NCBI GenBank assembly: GCA_963920525.1
Contig: OY986435.1
Coordinates: 261,518,962-261,582,961 of the forward strand
Origin: Dichetophora obliterata
Lineage: Eukaryota > Arthropoda > Insecta > Diptera > Sciomyzidae
Direction: 5' to 3'
Length of the DNA: 64,000 nt
Under the pieces are notes generated by a model, which was given only the letters and a program-made list of their open reading frames with translations, had not been told where the DNA came from and did no database searches. Positions 62,001 to 62,656 of the stretch are shown in pieces (within the stretch, counting starts at the first letter, position 1; each line of letters opens with the position of its first letter). A program made the position numbers and the translations under genes.

Positions 62001-62656
62001 TATTTTTCATATTTCAATGTTTATTCATGTGTATTAAAATAATAAAAATCGATGCTTCCTGTTTTTCTTTATCTTTAATGTAAATGTTGAAAATAAAATG
62101 CATATTTTTTTTAGACAATATACTACCACCAATTGCTGATGCTGTTGGTAATGAGCTGCTGCAACCAATTAGCGCTAACAACAACAATCATTTGCCGGTA
62201 GCAGCATCAACGGCCAATACAACAACAACAGCTGCAACAACCGATGTAGGCGCTACATGGTCAGGAAACTTAAAAGCAGGCGATTTAAAGATTGATTTAG
62301 ACAATTTATTAGCTAGTAAGAACAACAAGCCGAATGCACCGGCACCATCGATGAATGCATTAAAAGTTGTACAGAGCCCTACAGGTGGAGGAGCCCAACC
62401 ATCAGTGCCCTCTGCAGCTGGCTTTGGTGCACTCAGTGGCACACCTATTGCAACAGTTTCCAATGCGGCATTCTTCAATGCAACACCAACGAACATTCCA
62501 ACTATGCAACAACAGAAACAGCAACAACAAACTCCTATATTTGCCAATTTCGCCAGTACAATGCATTCACCACCAATTTCACAACAACAAAAGCAACAAC
62601 AAAATAATTTCCACAATAACAATGTACAAACACAGTCAATTGATCTGTTTCAATGA
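2505..62656 (+). CDS. lqfR: lqfR: EpsinR (Golgi epsin), short form; spliced gene span
   Basis: Seven coding exons join as 2505-2557, 19235-19436, 19496-19645, 19707-19905, 19981-20077, 20141-20913 and 62115-62656. All introns are GT-AG and the total of 2,016 nt is an exact multiple of three, giving 671 aa. Residues 1 to about 150 form an ENTH domain ([59 protein letters not shown]) that binds phosphoinositides. The rest is low-complexity tail with DFDDF, DFGDF and EFADF motifs near residues 375-416, as expected for AP-1 gamma-ear/GGA binding. The family (fly lqfR, vertebrate CLINT1) is a clathrin adaptor at the Golgi and endosomes. The last intron is 41.2 kb and contains the alternative Tel2 exon. 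The splice model is inferred from homology and phase; identity of the family is certain. Confidence 0.93.
2558..3578. other. Start of lqfR intron 1, nothing recognised
   Basis: Intronic, AT-rich. A run of imperfect taataaat/aattaaag repeats lies at about 3100-3200. No protein relic seen. Confidence 0.4.
3579..3803. mobile_element. Short MITE with about 60-bp terminal inverted repeats
   Basis: The left arm (cagcccaattc...ggggaattgg...ttttcatttttaag) is repeated inverted at the right (cttaaaaatgaaaa...ccgattcccc...gattgggctg). The two meet around a centre near 3690. A diverged second copy in opposite orientation lies at about 28003-28140. No coding capacity; target duplication not visible. Confidence 0.6.
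4111..5044. mobile_element. Foldback/Mutator-like element with 9-bp target duplication
   Basis: A 934-bp element flanked by identical 9-mers tctgtaaac (4102-4110 and 5045-5053). Its ends are inverted (ggtgccgtgatataa / ttatgtcagggtacc). About 150 bp at each end is built of repeated short inverted modules of the type tgggattatgtcac / gtgacataatccca. A 9-bp duplication plus modular inverted arms is the signature of Foldback and Mutator-superfamily elements (established knowledge). No transposase is encoded, so it is non-autonomous. Confidence 0.8.
5765..5960 (-). pseudogene. Non-LTR RT extreme C-terminal relic
   Basis: Minus-strand translation gives [19 protein letters not shown], then LKSF and [13 protein letters not shown] before a stop at 5765-5767. 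This is the characteristic end of CR1/R4-type reverse-transcriptase ORFs (R.F...AA..WN.LP...K....FK..L..YL). Only this tail survives. Confidence 0.5.
6090..6127 (+). repeat. (TG)19 microsatellite
   Basis: An uninterrupted dinucleotide run directly abutting the outer edge of the inverted repeat arm that starts at 6128. Confidence 0.95.
6128..7587. repeat. Long inverted repeat, two about 180-bp arms
   Basis: Arm 6128-6306 and arm 7406-7587 are near-identical reverse complements (ttaaggaaaagaaaacgaaa, tagttctataaaaatgtaca, ggaataaaataaaaaattat and so on; only a few differences). They are separated by about 1.1 kb. The microsatellite flanks only the left arm. The pair straddles the boundary between two other candidate transposons near 6805, so the arms may be two independent insertions in opposite orientation. 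Confidence 0.85.
6985..7119 (+). pseudogene. hAT transposase relic (DUF4371-type)
   Basis: A 45-codon stretch reads [20 protein letters not shown], then [21 protein letters not shown]...G.QA is the signature block of the DUF4371/ZMYM-like branch of hAT transposases, where the aspartate is catalytic. The frame stops at once afterwards and no other domain is recognisable, so this is a broken fragment. Confidence 0.7.
7588..8739. other. Intronic AT-rich DNA, nothing recognised
   Basis: No protein relic, inverted repeat or RNA gene was seen in this stretch. Confidence 0.4.
8740..11180 (+). mobile_element. Degenerate LOA/R1-like non-LTR retrotransposon (RT and RNase H)
   Basis: A decayed ORF2 with many frameshifts and stops. 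In order: pre-RT linker ([27 protein letters not shown] at about 8860-9110), RT entry [10 protein letters not shown] (about 9215), RT fingers ([32 protein letters not shown], 9330-9570), RGTPQGG-like box (about 9800), the catalytic YADD at 9866-9877, an RNase H domain ([36 protein letters not shown], 10520-10790) and a Cys/His tail ([18 protein letters not shown], about 11070-11130). An RNase H plus this linker points to the LOA/R1/I group. Dead copy. Confidence 0.85.
11734..12789. mobile_element. Palindrome-armed hAT element with 8-bp target duplication
   Basis: The ends are inverted (CAGACCTGTA at 11734; cacaggtatg ending 12789) and flanked by gtattgtt (11726-11733) and gtattatt (12790-12797), an 8-bp duplication with one difference, as for hAT elements. 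About 155 bp of each arm is an inverted repeat made almost wholly of aagtac/gtactt palindromes. The centre encodes a hAT transposase tail on the minus strand. A 50-bp direct repeat lies at 12411-12510. Confidence 0.85.
12013..12195 (-). pseudogene. hAT transposase C-terminal dimerisation domain relic
   Basis: Minus-strand 60 aa reads [39 protein letters not shown]. The pattern SAPVER.FS.AG....RR..L...N.E.L..LK.N is the hAT C-terminal dimerisation region. It lies inside the element at 11734-12789, of which it is the only surviving coding part, and is truncated upstream. Confidence 0.85.
13457..14304. mobile_element. Candidate non-autonomous DNA transposon with about 20-bp inverted ends
   Basis: tgcctattgtgtatggcaac (13457) returns inverted as gttgccctacgcaataggcc (ending 14304), 17 of 20 matching. 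Internally there are two ttattatcgat(g/a)g motifs and, at about 13776-13830, a short frame reading [15 protein letters not shown], which is reminiscent of Myb/SANT-like proteins of PIF-type transposons. No target duplication found. Confidence 0.45.
14714..14810. repeat. CCGGGAT/ATCCCGG palindrome cluster
   Basis: About 95 bp contain repeated, alternating cccggaattccgggat, cgggatcccg and ctcgggatt modules. This resembles the palindrome-built arm of a hAT-type element, but only one arm is present. Confidence 0.5.
14811..16079. other. Intronic AT-rich DNA
   Basis: Nothing recognised except ttggccgcattcagcgga at about 15993, which matches the end of the small element at 45744-46150 and may be a solo transposon end. 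Confidence 0.35.
16080..16370 (+). mobile_element. tRNA-derived SINE, nearly full copy
   Basis: The head carries an RNA polymerase III A box (tagcctagtgg, 16089-16099) and a B box (gggttcaattcc, 16141-16152) with tRNA-like spacing, but the 5' and 3' arms do not pair as an acceptor stem, so it is not a functional tRNA. The body continues with cctctctgcaggcaatggca and gccgttcggagtcggcataa. A second copy of this body lies inverted at 18336-18435. Confidence 0.8.
16796..17490. other. Unrecognised open frames, possibly transposon-derived
   Basis: Minus strand 17183-16902 encodes 93 aa ending [20 protein letters not shown]; the plus strand 17305-17490 encodes 61 aa ([17 protein letters not shown]). 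Neither has a domain I can name. Both sit in an intron between two SINE copies, so relics of a DNA transposon are more likely than host exons. Confidence 0.2.
18336..18435 (-). mobile_element. SINE fragment, inverted relative to 16080-16370
   Basis: The complement reads ctctctgcag, then a diverged aatgggcaaaccttagagag and ends in cggagtcggcataaaacacg. It matches the body of the SINE at 16080 but lacks the pol III promoter head. Confidence 0.7.
18436..19234. other. Intronic DNA before lqfR exon 2
   Basis: AT-rich, nothing recognised apart from the polypyrimidine tract and acceptor of exon 2. Confidence 0.4.
19235..19436 (+). CDS. lqfR: lqfR coding exon 2 (ENTH domain)
   Basis: The acceptor is ctccggtttacag before 19235; the donor is TATAAG|GTATTA. 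The exon supplies one base to finish the valine codon begun in exon 1 and then [26 protein letters not shown] and the MLWKRML/NNKTNWRR region. These are hallmark ENTH residues shared with vertebrate CLINT1. Length is 202 bp, ending in phase 0. The open frame continues a few codons upstream of the acceptor, but those are intronic. Confidence 0.95.
19496..19645 (+). CDS. lqfR: lqfR coding exon 3 (ENTH domain)
   Basis: The exon lies between acceptor ttgtccttgcag and donor CATAAG|GTAAAA and is 150 bp in phase 0. It encodes [17 protein letters not shown], then [17 protein letters not shown] and [11 protein letters not shown]. These match the central and last ENTH helices of EpsinR/CLINT1 almost residue for residue. 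The intron before it is only 59 bp, as usual for compact fly introns and unlike the huge introns elsewhere in this gene. Confidence 0.95.
19707..19905 (+). CDS. lqfR: lqfR coding exon 4 (end of ENTH domain and basic linker)
   Basis: Acceptor caactatgtgtag, donor TTGGT|GTAAGT; 199 bp leaving one base. It encodes [20 protein letters not shown], the lysine-rich AKKNKDKY segment that follows the ENTH fold, then a glycine/serine-rich linker ([16 protein letters not shown]). The basic cluster is conserved in EpsinR proteins. Confidence 0.94.
19981..20077 (+). CDS. lqfR: lqfR coding exon 5 (acidic linker)
   Basis: Acceptor atgtttattttaag, donor CCAAG|GTTAGT; 97 bp. It reads [20 protein letters not shown] then [13 protein letters not shown], an acidic and serine-rich stretch also seen in other EpsinR proteins and likely phosphorylated (inferred). 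Phases match both neighbours exactly. Confidence 0.92.
20141..20913 (+). CDS. lqfR: lqfR coding exon 6 (adaptor-binding tail; donor shared by both isoforms)
   Basis: Acceptor ataattttaatag; donor CCAATGG|GTGAGT at 20914. This 773-bp exon encodes a disordered Ser/Thr/Asn-rich tail with [16 protein letters not shown] and EFADFAAF, the acidic-aromatic motifs that EpsinR uses for AP-1/GGA ear domains. It ends with [11 protein letters not shown]. It finishes with one base of a codon, so it can be continued by any terminal exon starting with two codon bases. Both 32216 and 62115 do so. Confidence 0.94.
20914..20948 (+). promoter_or_regulatory. Read-through past the exon 6 donor: stop and AATAAA
   Basis: If the donor at 20914 is not used, the frame continues for 11 codons ([11 protein letters not shown]) and stops at 20946-20948. 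An AATAAA hexamer (20940-20945) overlaps that stop and is followed by an A-rich run. Intronic polyadenylation here would give a 502-aa ENTH protein lacking both alternative C-termini. The sequence permits this; nothing shows that it happens. Confidence 0.25.
20949..21954. other. Intronic DNA after lqfR exon 6
   Basis: No repeat boundary, protein relic or RNA gene recognised. Confidence 0.4.
21955..22822. mobile_element. Candidate MITE with gt(a/t)gctcg(g/a)ttctgtaact ends
   Basis: gtagctcggttctgtaactt at about 21967 recurs inverted as agttacagaatcgagcaac near 22796-22814, with neighbouring tgacgtca-containing stretches in both halves. No target duplication identified and no coding content. 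Confidence 0.4.
22823..23567. other. Intronic DNA with small duplicated palindrome
   Basis: cttatgttttcataacat occurs twice (about 23090 and 23248), a short palindrome, and (attt)n lies at 23271-23295. Nothing else seen. Confidence 0.35.
23568..24088 (+). mobile_element. 521-bp MITE with 3-bp target duplication (copy 1)
   Basis: The ends CCCGAGAAACAATTT (23568) and aaattgtttcccggg (ending 24088) are inverted repeats and are flanked by TTA on both sides. An inverted second copy at 54974-57290 has the same ends and a GAT flank on both sides. Two copies with 3-bp duplications suggest a PIF/Harbinger-type family (inferred from the duplication size). No coding capacity. Confidence 0.8.
24214..24540 (-). 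pseudogene. Non-LTR RT C-terminal relic
   Basis: Minus-strand frame [20 protein letters not shown], then [32 protein letters not shown] and [13 protein letters not shown] aligns with the tail of the RT at 36632-37534 ([43 protein letters not shown]). It therefore belongs to a related family. No catalytic domain remains. Confidence 0.65.
24740..25066 (-). pseudogene. MULE (Mutator-like) transposase C-terminal relic
   Basis: Minus-strand frame begins [19 protein letters not shown], then [32 protein letters not shown] and [20 protein letters not shown]. This matches the region after the catalytic core of insect MULE transposases (GCFFHL.Q..WR, ALAFVP..DV, YFE..Y.G, P.FP...WN). It stops soon after, and the DDE core is missing. 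It is a possible family source for the foldback-like element at 4111, but no sequence link was seen. Confidence 0.75.
25067..26929. other. Intronic AT-rich DNA, nothing recognised
   Basis: Several short open frames exist but none has a recognisable motif. No inverted or tandem repeat was delimited. Confidence 0.4.
26930..27245. repeat. Minisatellite, about 39-bp unit, seven to eight copies
   Basis: The motif (g/a)ctcaaaaataaaa recurs at about 26969, 27008, 27047, 27085, 27124, 27162 and 27201, a spacing of 38-39 bp. Each unit has the form tttttattttt, gctcaaaaataaaa, with the two halves nearly complementary, so single units can fold. Confidence 0.8.
27398..27535 (+). mobile_element. MITE fragment related to 61072-61445 (opposite orientation)
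   Basis: About 130 bp, from gacagattctttttaattt through cagttgccttttgacagtta to gtgcgactacctctattctt, matches the complement of 61075-61206 at roughly 85% by eye. The far end of this copy is not recognisable. Its partner lies on the other side of the Tel2 exon. Confidence 0.7.
28003..28140 (-). mobile_element. Diverged copy of the 3579-3803 MITE
   Basis: cggattcggaaaaaggagtt, then ttcacttttaag, and the stretch aaaatttttaatgcaaattt, then gtttatcaacc correspond to the internal and arm sequences of the MITE at 3579-3803 in reverse orientation. Confidence 0.5.
28140..28679. other. Intronic DNA, slightly higher GC, unrecognised
   Basis: It contains a minus-strand 88-codon frame (28155-28421) without known motifs and a small inverted cccacatatg/catacgtggg pair at about 28566-28593. 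Its composition differs from its neighbours, suggesting an insert, but no ends were found. Confidence 0.25.
28680..29475. mobile_element. Large foldback with mariner-like CAGGGTGTTTTACG ends inside
   Basis: Sequence 28680 to about 29060 returns inverted from about 29120 to 29475 (tttcggatccggtaaaccca versus tgataatcggcttaccggat, and so on). Within it, TA-CAGGGTGTTTTACG at 28815 and its complement ending CTG-TA at 29345 look like mariner-type termini around about 527 bp. Outer arm sequence is shared with the Tc1-like element at 55462-57244. No transposase recognised. Confidence 0.65.
29471..30586. mobile_element. Candidate MITE with CATCCCAAGTAACA ends
   Basis: catcccaagtaacattgtt at 29471 and its complement aatattgttacttgggatg ending 30586 are inverted ends around 1.1 kb of non-coding DNA. 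It begins inside the right arm of the foldback at 28680-29475, so it probably inserted into that element. Flanking duplication unclear. Confidence 0.5.
30598..30632. mobile_element. Solo Tc1/mariner-type terminus
   Basis: gcactgctattattttgacc, then gcaactg-TA has the form of a Tc1-like inverted end (complement TA-CAGTTGCGGTCAAAATAATA). The opposite end was not found. Confidence 0.35.
31213..31542. mobile_element. Short MITE with GACAGTACTGTTAAAACAGT ends
   Basis: gacagtactgttaaaacagt at 31213 recurs inverted (aactgtcttaacagtactatc, ending about 31542). The interior is rich in agacagt/actgtct palindromes (gccaactgtctac, gtagacagt). About 330 bp, 0.7 kb upstream of the Tel2 exon. Confidence 0.55.
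31803..31942. mobile_element. 140-bp palindromic MITE just upstream of the Tel2 exon
   Basis: tgcatctttatatttaaaga, then aactaaggctgaacgt is repeated inverted at the right (acgttcagccttcgtttcg, then ataaagatgca). The whole can fold into a hairpin ending 274 bp before the Tel2 exon acceptor. Confidence 0.6.
32216..35052 (+). CDS. Tel2: Tel2 (TELO2) exon of lqfR
   Basis: One exon encodes 941 aa from the ATG at 32227, preceded by acceptor tttttcaatttcag. Tel2 is the core of the TTT complex that, with Hsp90 and R2TP, matures PIKK kinases (ATM, ATR, mTOR, DNA-PK family). The N-terminal part is helical-repeat like. Residues about 569-583 ([15 protein letters not shown]) match the CK2-type motif by which vertebrate TELO2 docks PIH1D1 of R2TP. 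Residues about 592-705 ([14 protein letters not shown] onward) fit the Telomere_reg-2 domain. The C-terminus ([35 protein letters not shown]) aligns with TELO2. No frame damage. It starts in the phase left by lqfR exon 6. Confidence 0.93.
35103..35108 (+). promoter_or_regulatory. Poly(A) signal of the Tel2 exon
   Basis: AATAAA lies 50 bp after the Tel2 stop codon, in a short AT-rich 3' UTR. The next retrotransposon begins within about 110 bp, so this 3' end is tightly bounded. Confidence 0.6.
36393..37861 (+). mobile_element. Non-LTR retrotransposon B, 5'-truncated, inserted in element A
   Basis: It starts mid-RT ([20 protein letters not shown]) and continues with [27 protein letters not shown] and a 300-aa open frame (36632-37534) reaching the natural stop. 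The 3' UTR ends in (TAAA)n at 37838-37861. Removing 36391-37861 joins element A codon to codon, so B is a clean 5'-truncated insertion with a short aatat repeat at both edges. A stop at 36529 and its truncation make it inactive. Confidence 0.85.
37678..37698 (+). other. 3' UTR hairpin of retrotransposon B
   Basis: GGTGGGCG, loop GATTA, CGCCCACC: a perfect 8-bp GC-rich stem in otherwise AT-rich DNA, 163 bp before the end of element B. Such stems in LINE 3' UTRs are often the reverse-transcriptase recognition site (established for several LINEs; inferred here). Confidence 0.5.
39405..41260. other. Intronic AT-rich DNA, nothing recognised
   Basis: No transposon protein, RNA gene or paired ends were identified. 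A run of aagtaagtttacttacttatt near 40312-40333 is a local palindrome. Confidence 0.35.
41261..41610. mobile_element. CGTGC-palindrome repeat, probable hAT-type element
   Basis: Both ends are GC-rich arrays of cgtgc/gcacg modules (gacgtgcacgtgccaaaa..., gtacgtgcgtgcccgtacct) around an AT-rich centre. The right end, read inverted, is agagatgggcgcg, similar to the CAGAGCTGGG terminus of the element at 41675. Target duplication not found. Confidence 0.5.
41675..42685. mobile_element. Palindrome-armed hAT element with perfect 8-bp target duplication
   Basis: A 1,011-bp element between identical octamers cttaccac (41667-41674 and 42686-42693). The termini are CAGAGCTGGGTC and, inverted, CATAGCTGGGTT, fitting hAT ends. 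Each arm (about 370-390 bp) is an array of roughly 60-bp modules of ggaattg/caattcc palindromes, such as aattccattacaggaattgt, arranged so that the two arms are inverted relative to each other. The roughly 250-bp centre is non-coding. Confidence 0.88.
42694..43032. other. Intronic DNA, nothing recognised
   Basis: It contains cactttgtatgggagg twice (about 42780 and 42908), otherwise no structure seen. Confidence 0.35.
43033..43815. repeat. Composite of direct and inverted repeats around tRNA-like box sequences
   Basis: A 105-bp segment (about 43033-43140) is directly repeated at 43381-43485. Independently, about 43111-43295 returns inverted at 43630-43815 (ttgcaatttcggccctgcta versus tagcagggccgaaattgcaa). 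Each inverted arm abuts tRNA-like sequence: tggtgcagtgcg and gggttcgatcg at 43591 and 43632 resemble A and B boxes, and the left arm shows a B-box-like gggtttgatccc on the minus strand. This looks like two head-to-head SINE copies. Confidence 0.65.
45650..46490. mobile_element. MITE copy 1, ACGTTTCCATGGCGA ends
   Basis: acgtttccatggcgaattga at 45650 pairs with the inverted tcgccatagaaacgt at about 46490, each followed inward by ctgagttggg / tcgggattaa-type sequence. Copy 2 lies only 40 bp downstream in the same orientation. This copy is enlarged by an insertion at 45744-46150. Confidence 0.65.
45744..46150. mobile_element. Small element inserted in the MITE at 45650
   Basis: Comparison with MITE copy 2 shows an extra 407 bp here, bounded by tggccccattcagcgg and, inverted, tggccgcattcctgcc. 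The same terminus occurs as a solo ttggccgcattcagcgga near 15993. Non-coding. Confidence 0.5.
46528..47003. mobile_element. MITE copy 2, ACGTTTCCATGGCGA ends
   Basis: cgtttccatggcgagttgag at about 46532 pairs with ctcaactcgccatggaaacg ending near 47000. The interior aligns with copy 1 (tagctca..agtgtttccatgc; gcaaaatttacta; tgacgaaattcaactcaac). Confidence 0.7.
47141..47211 (+). ncRNA. tRNA-like pol III promoter sequence (tRNA pseudogene or SINE head)
   Basis: An A-box-like tggtgtagtgg (47145-47155) and a B-box-like gttcgattc (47191-47199) have tRNA spacing. No convincing acceptor stem, so not called a functional tRNA. Confidence 0.4.
47579..48617. other. Intronic AT-rich DNA, nothing recognised
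   Basis: No paired ends, transposon protein or RNA gene found. Confidence 0.35.
48618..48775. repeat. Tandem duplication of about 80 bp
   Basis: aaaaagtaataaataacaac, then ttcataa(a/g)atct, (att)n and ttatttcactgtct occurs twice in succession with small differences. Confidence 0.8.
48835..49051. mobile_element. 217-bp near-perfect palindrome (MITE)
   Basis: gcccttattcttgttgtcac to about 48938 is followed, after a loop of roughly 20 bp (aactatgtcggtgttcacaa), by its reverse complement ending gtgacaacaagaataagggc at 49051. The match is nearly complete over about 98 bp. A shorter version of the same motif (ttcttgttgtca) recurs inside each arm. A transcript would form a long hairpin. Confidence 0.85.
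49100..49830 (-). pseudogene. Non-LTR RT C-terminal half relic (jockey/CR1-like)
   Basis: Three overlapping minus-strand frames follow the end of an [22 protein letters not shown] and FSDTFTL (49830-49576), then [20 protein letters not shown] and [12 protein letters not shown] (49569-49324), then [15 protein letters not shown] and [19 protein letters not shown] (49352-49146). Two frameshifts separate them. The pattern resembles elements A and B at 35-39 kb, but sequences differ strongly. The catalytic domain is missing. Confidence 0.75.
49847..50092. mobile_element. About 245-bp MITE with CTGTGGTCACAAGGAATAA ends
   Basis: ctgtggtcacaaggaataac, then gactaaactcaaagtatcgt is repeated inverted at the right end (acgatattttgagtttagtc, then attattccttgtgaccacag). 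Flanks aataaat and aataaaa are similar and may be a decayed target duplication. Confidence 0.75.
50093..50594. other. Intronic DNA with a short direct repeat
   Basis: gttcagcctgaaagtatgca, then cag occurs at about 50114 and 50238, about 125 bp apart. Nothing else recognised. Confidence 0.4.
50595..52027 (+). pseudogene. piggyBac transposase relic
   Basis: A frame-broken remnant. A possible start is at about 50614 ([11 protein letters not shown]). An acidic segment [16 protein letters not shown] lies near 50945. [20 protein letters not shown] and [37 protein letters not shown] (51330-51440) match the core; [19 protein letters not shown] (about 51560-51615) is the GG.D..D...G.Y family hallmark. 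The C-terminus [20 protein letters not shown] followed by NEFHH (about 51957-52025) is the Cys-rich finger. Many stops; inactive. Confidence 0.8.
52028..52682. other. Intronic AT-rich DNA, nothing recognised
   Basis: No motif or paired ends seen. Confidence 0.35.
52683..53817 (+). pseudogene. Non-LTR RT relic with FADD box
   Basis: It starts in mid-RT ([20 protein letters not shown]), then [20 protein letters not shown], the catalytic HSFADDSSI (about 52880-52907), [66 protein letters not shown] and the tail [31 protein letters not shown], ending at 53817. Stops/frameshifts at about 52916 and 53223. The F in FADD and the WNSLP.SVFP tail separate it from the elements at 35-39 kb. The upstream two thirds are missing. 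Confidence 0.82.
53818..54973. other. Intronic AT-rich DNA, nothing recognised
   Basis: An A-run follows the RT relic at 53819-53830 (probably its tail). No other structure seen. Confidence 0.35.
55604..56889 (+). mobile_element. mariner element with near-intact transposase
   Basis: The 1,286-bp element has inverted ends TTGGGGGTTGGAATTA continuing to about 30 bp with one mismatch, and TA on both sides. This is the usual length for mariner. It carries the transposase at 55771-56816. It is the innermost and so youngest member of the nest at 54974-57290. Confidence 0.92.
55771..56816 (+). pseudogene. mariner transposase, one frameshift and one stop
   Basis: The N-terminal helix-turn-helix region ([35 protein letters not shown]) is followed by the linker [13 protein letters not shown], the first catalytic Asp in [11 protein letters not shown], the second in FQHDNARPH and the third in [12 protein letters not shown] with mariner D34D-type spacing. 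A frameshift near 56320 and a TAA at 56440 interrupt it; sequence either side remains fully alignable ([19 protein letters not shown]). Length matches the family. All three catalytic Asp are present but the copy is broken. Confidence 0.9.
57291..58129. other. Intronic AT-rich DNA, nothing recognised
   Basis: A C-run (57985-57993) lies near the likely 3' end of the RTE relic. Open frames here lack known motifs. Confidence 0.35.
58130..60080 (-). pseudogene. RTE-clade non-LTR retrotransposon relic
   Basis: Minus strand, read from 60080 down: linker ([19 protein letters not shown]), [123 protein letters not shown], then [12 protein letters not shown] and [17 protein letters not shown] near 58300-58200. 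This is typical of RTE. The catalytic box is YSDD rather than YADD, and the preceding QGDPLS block is deleted at about 59030. Multiple breaks; inactive. Confidence 0.85.
60430..60549. repeat. AGTCGACTTT palindrome cluster, possible hAT-type arm
   Basis: aaaagtcgaaagtaaaagtc, gaaagtcgattgcc, aaaagtcgactttcgactta, cttcgactttcacatcc: alternating agtcgaaa/tttcgact modules over about 120 bp, with an outer end that read inverted is ggatgtgaaagtcgaag. It abuts RTE endonuclease sequence at 60551. The opposite arm was not found. Confidence 0.5.
60551..60640 (-). pseudogene. RTE endonuclease fragment
   Basis: Minus strand reads [18 protein letters not shown]. The LGDFN box with ERCPRHD.KIVLGDFN is the RTE-type APE endonuclease. 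It has the same strand as the RTE at 58130-60080 and may be its displaced 5' part. Confidence 0.65.
60641..61012 (-). pseudogene. jockey/CR1-type endonuclease fragment
   Basis: Minus strand 61012-60779 reads [20 protein letters not shown], then [20 protein letters not shown]. Further down [24 protein letters not shown] corresponds to the middle of the same domain. This is an APE endonuclease of a different clade from the RTE fragment it adjoins. Confidence 0.65.
61072..61445 (-). mobile_element. 374-bp MITE with tagaggtagtcgcacggct ends
   Basis: aatagaggtagtcgcacggc at 61080 recurs inverted (gccgtgcgactacctctatt, then attctaccc) ending 61445. The left 130 bp matches 27398-27535 in opposite orientation. 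Non-coding. Confidence 0.75.
61446..62114. other. Intronic DNA before the lqfR terminal exon
   Basis: AT-rich, no repeats recognised. It ends with the long T-tract and acceptor used by the terminal exon. Confidence 0.4.
62115..62656 (+). CDS. lqfR: lqfR terminal exon (EpsinR C-terminus)
   Basis: The acceptor is catattttttttag before 62115. The first two bases AC complete the codon begun at 20913 to give Asp, then [16 protein letters not shown]. The exon carries [19 protein letters not shown] and APSMNAL, a block conserved near the C-terminus of CLINT1/EpsinR, followed by glutamine-rich runs ([19 protein letters not shown]) and ends IDLFQ-stop. It lies 41 kb from exon 6, beyond the Tel2 exon. 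Confidence 0.92.

Noticed and set aside
62188..62622. 144-aa minus-strand open frame
   Set aside because: It is the antisense of the glutamine-rich lqfR terminal exon; the Cys runs are reversed CAG/CAA repeats.
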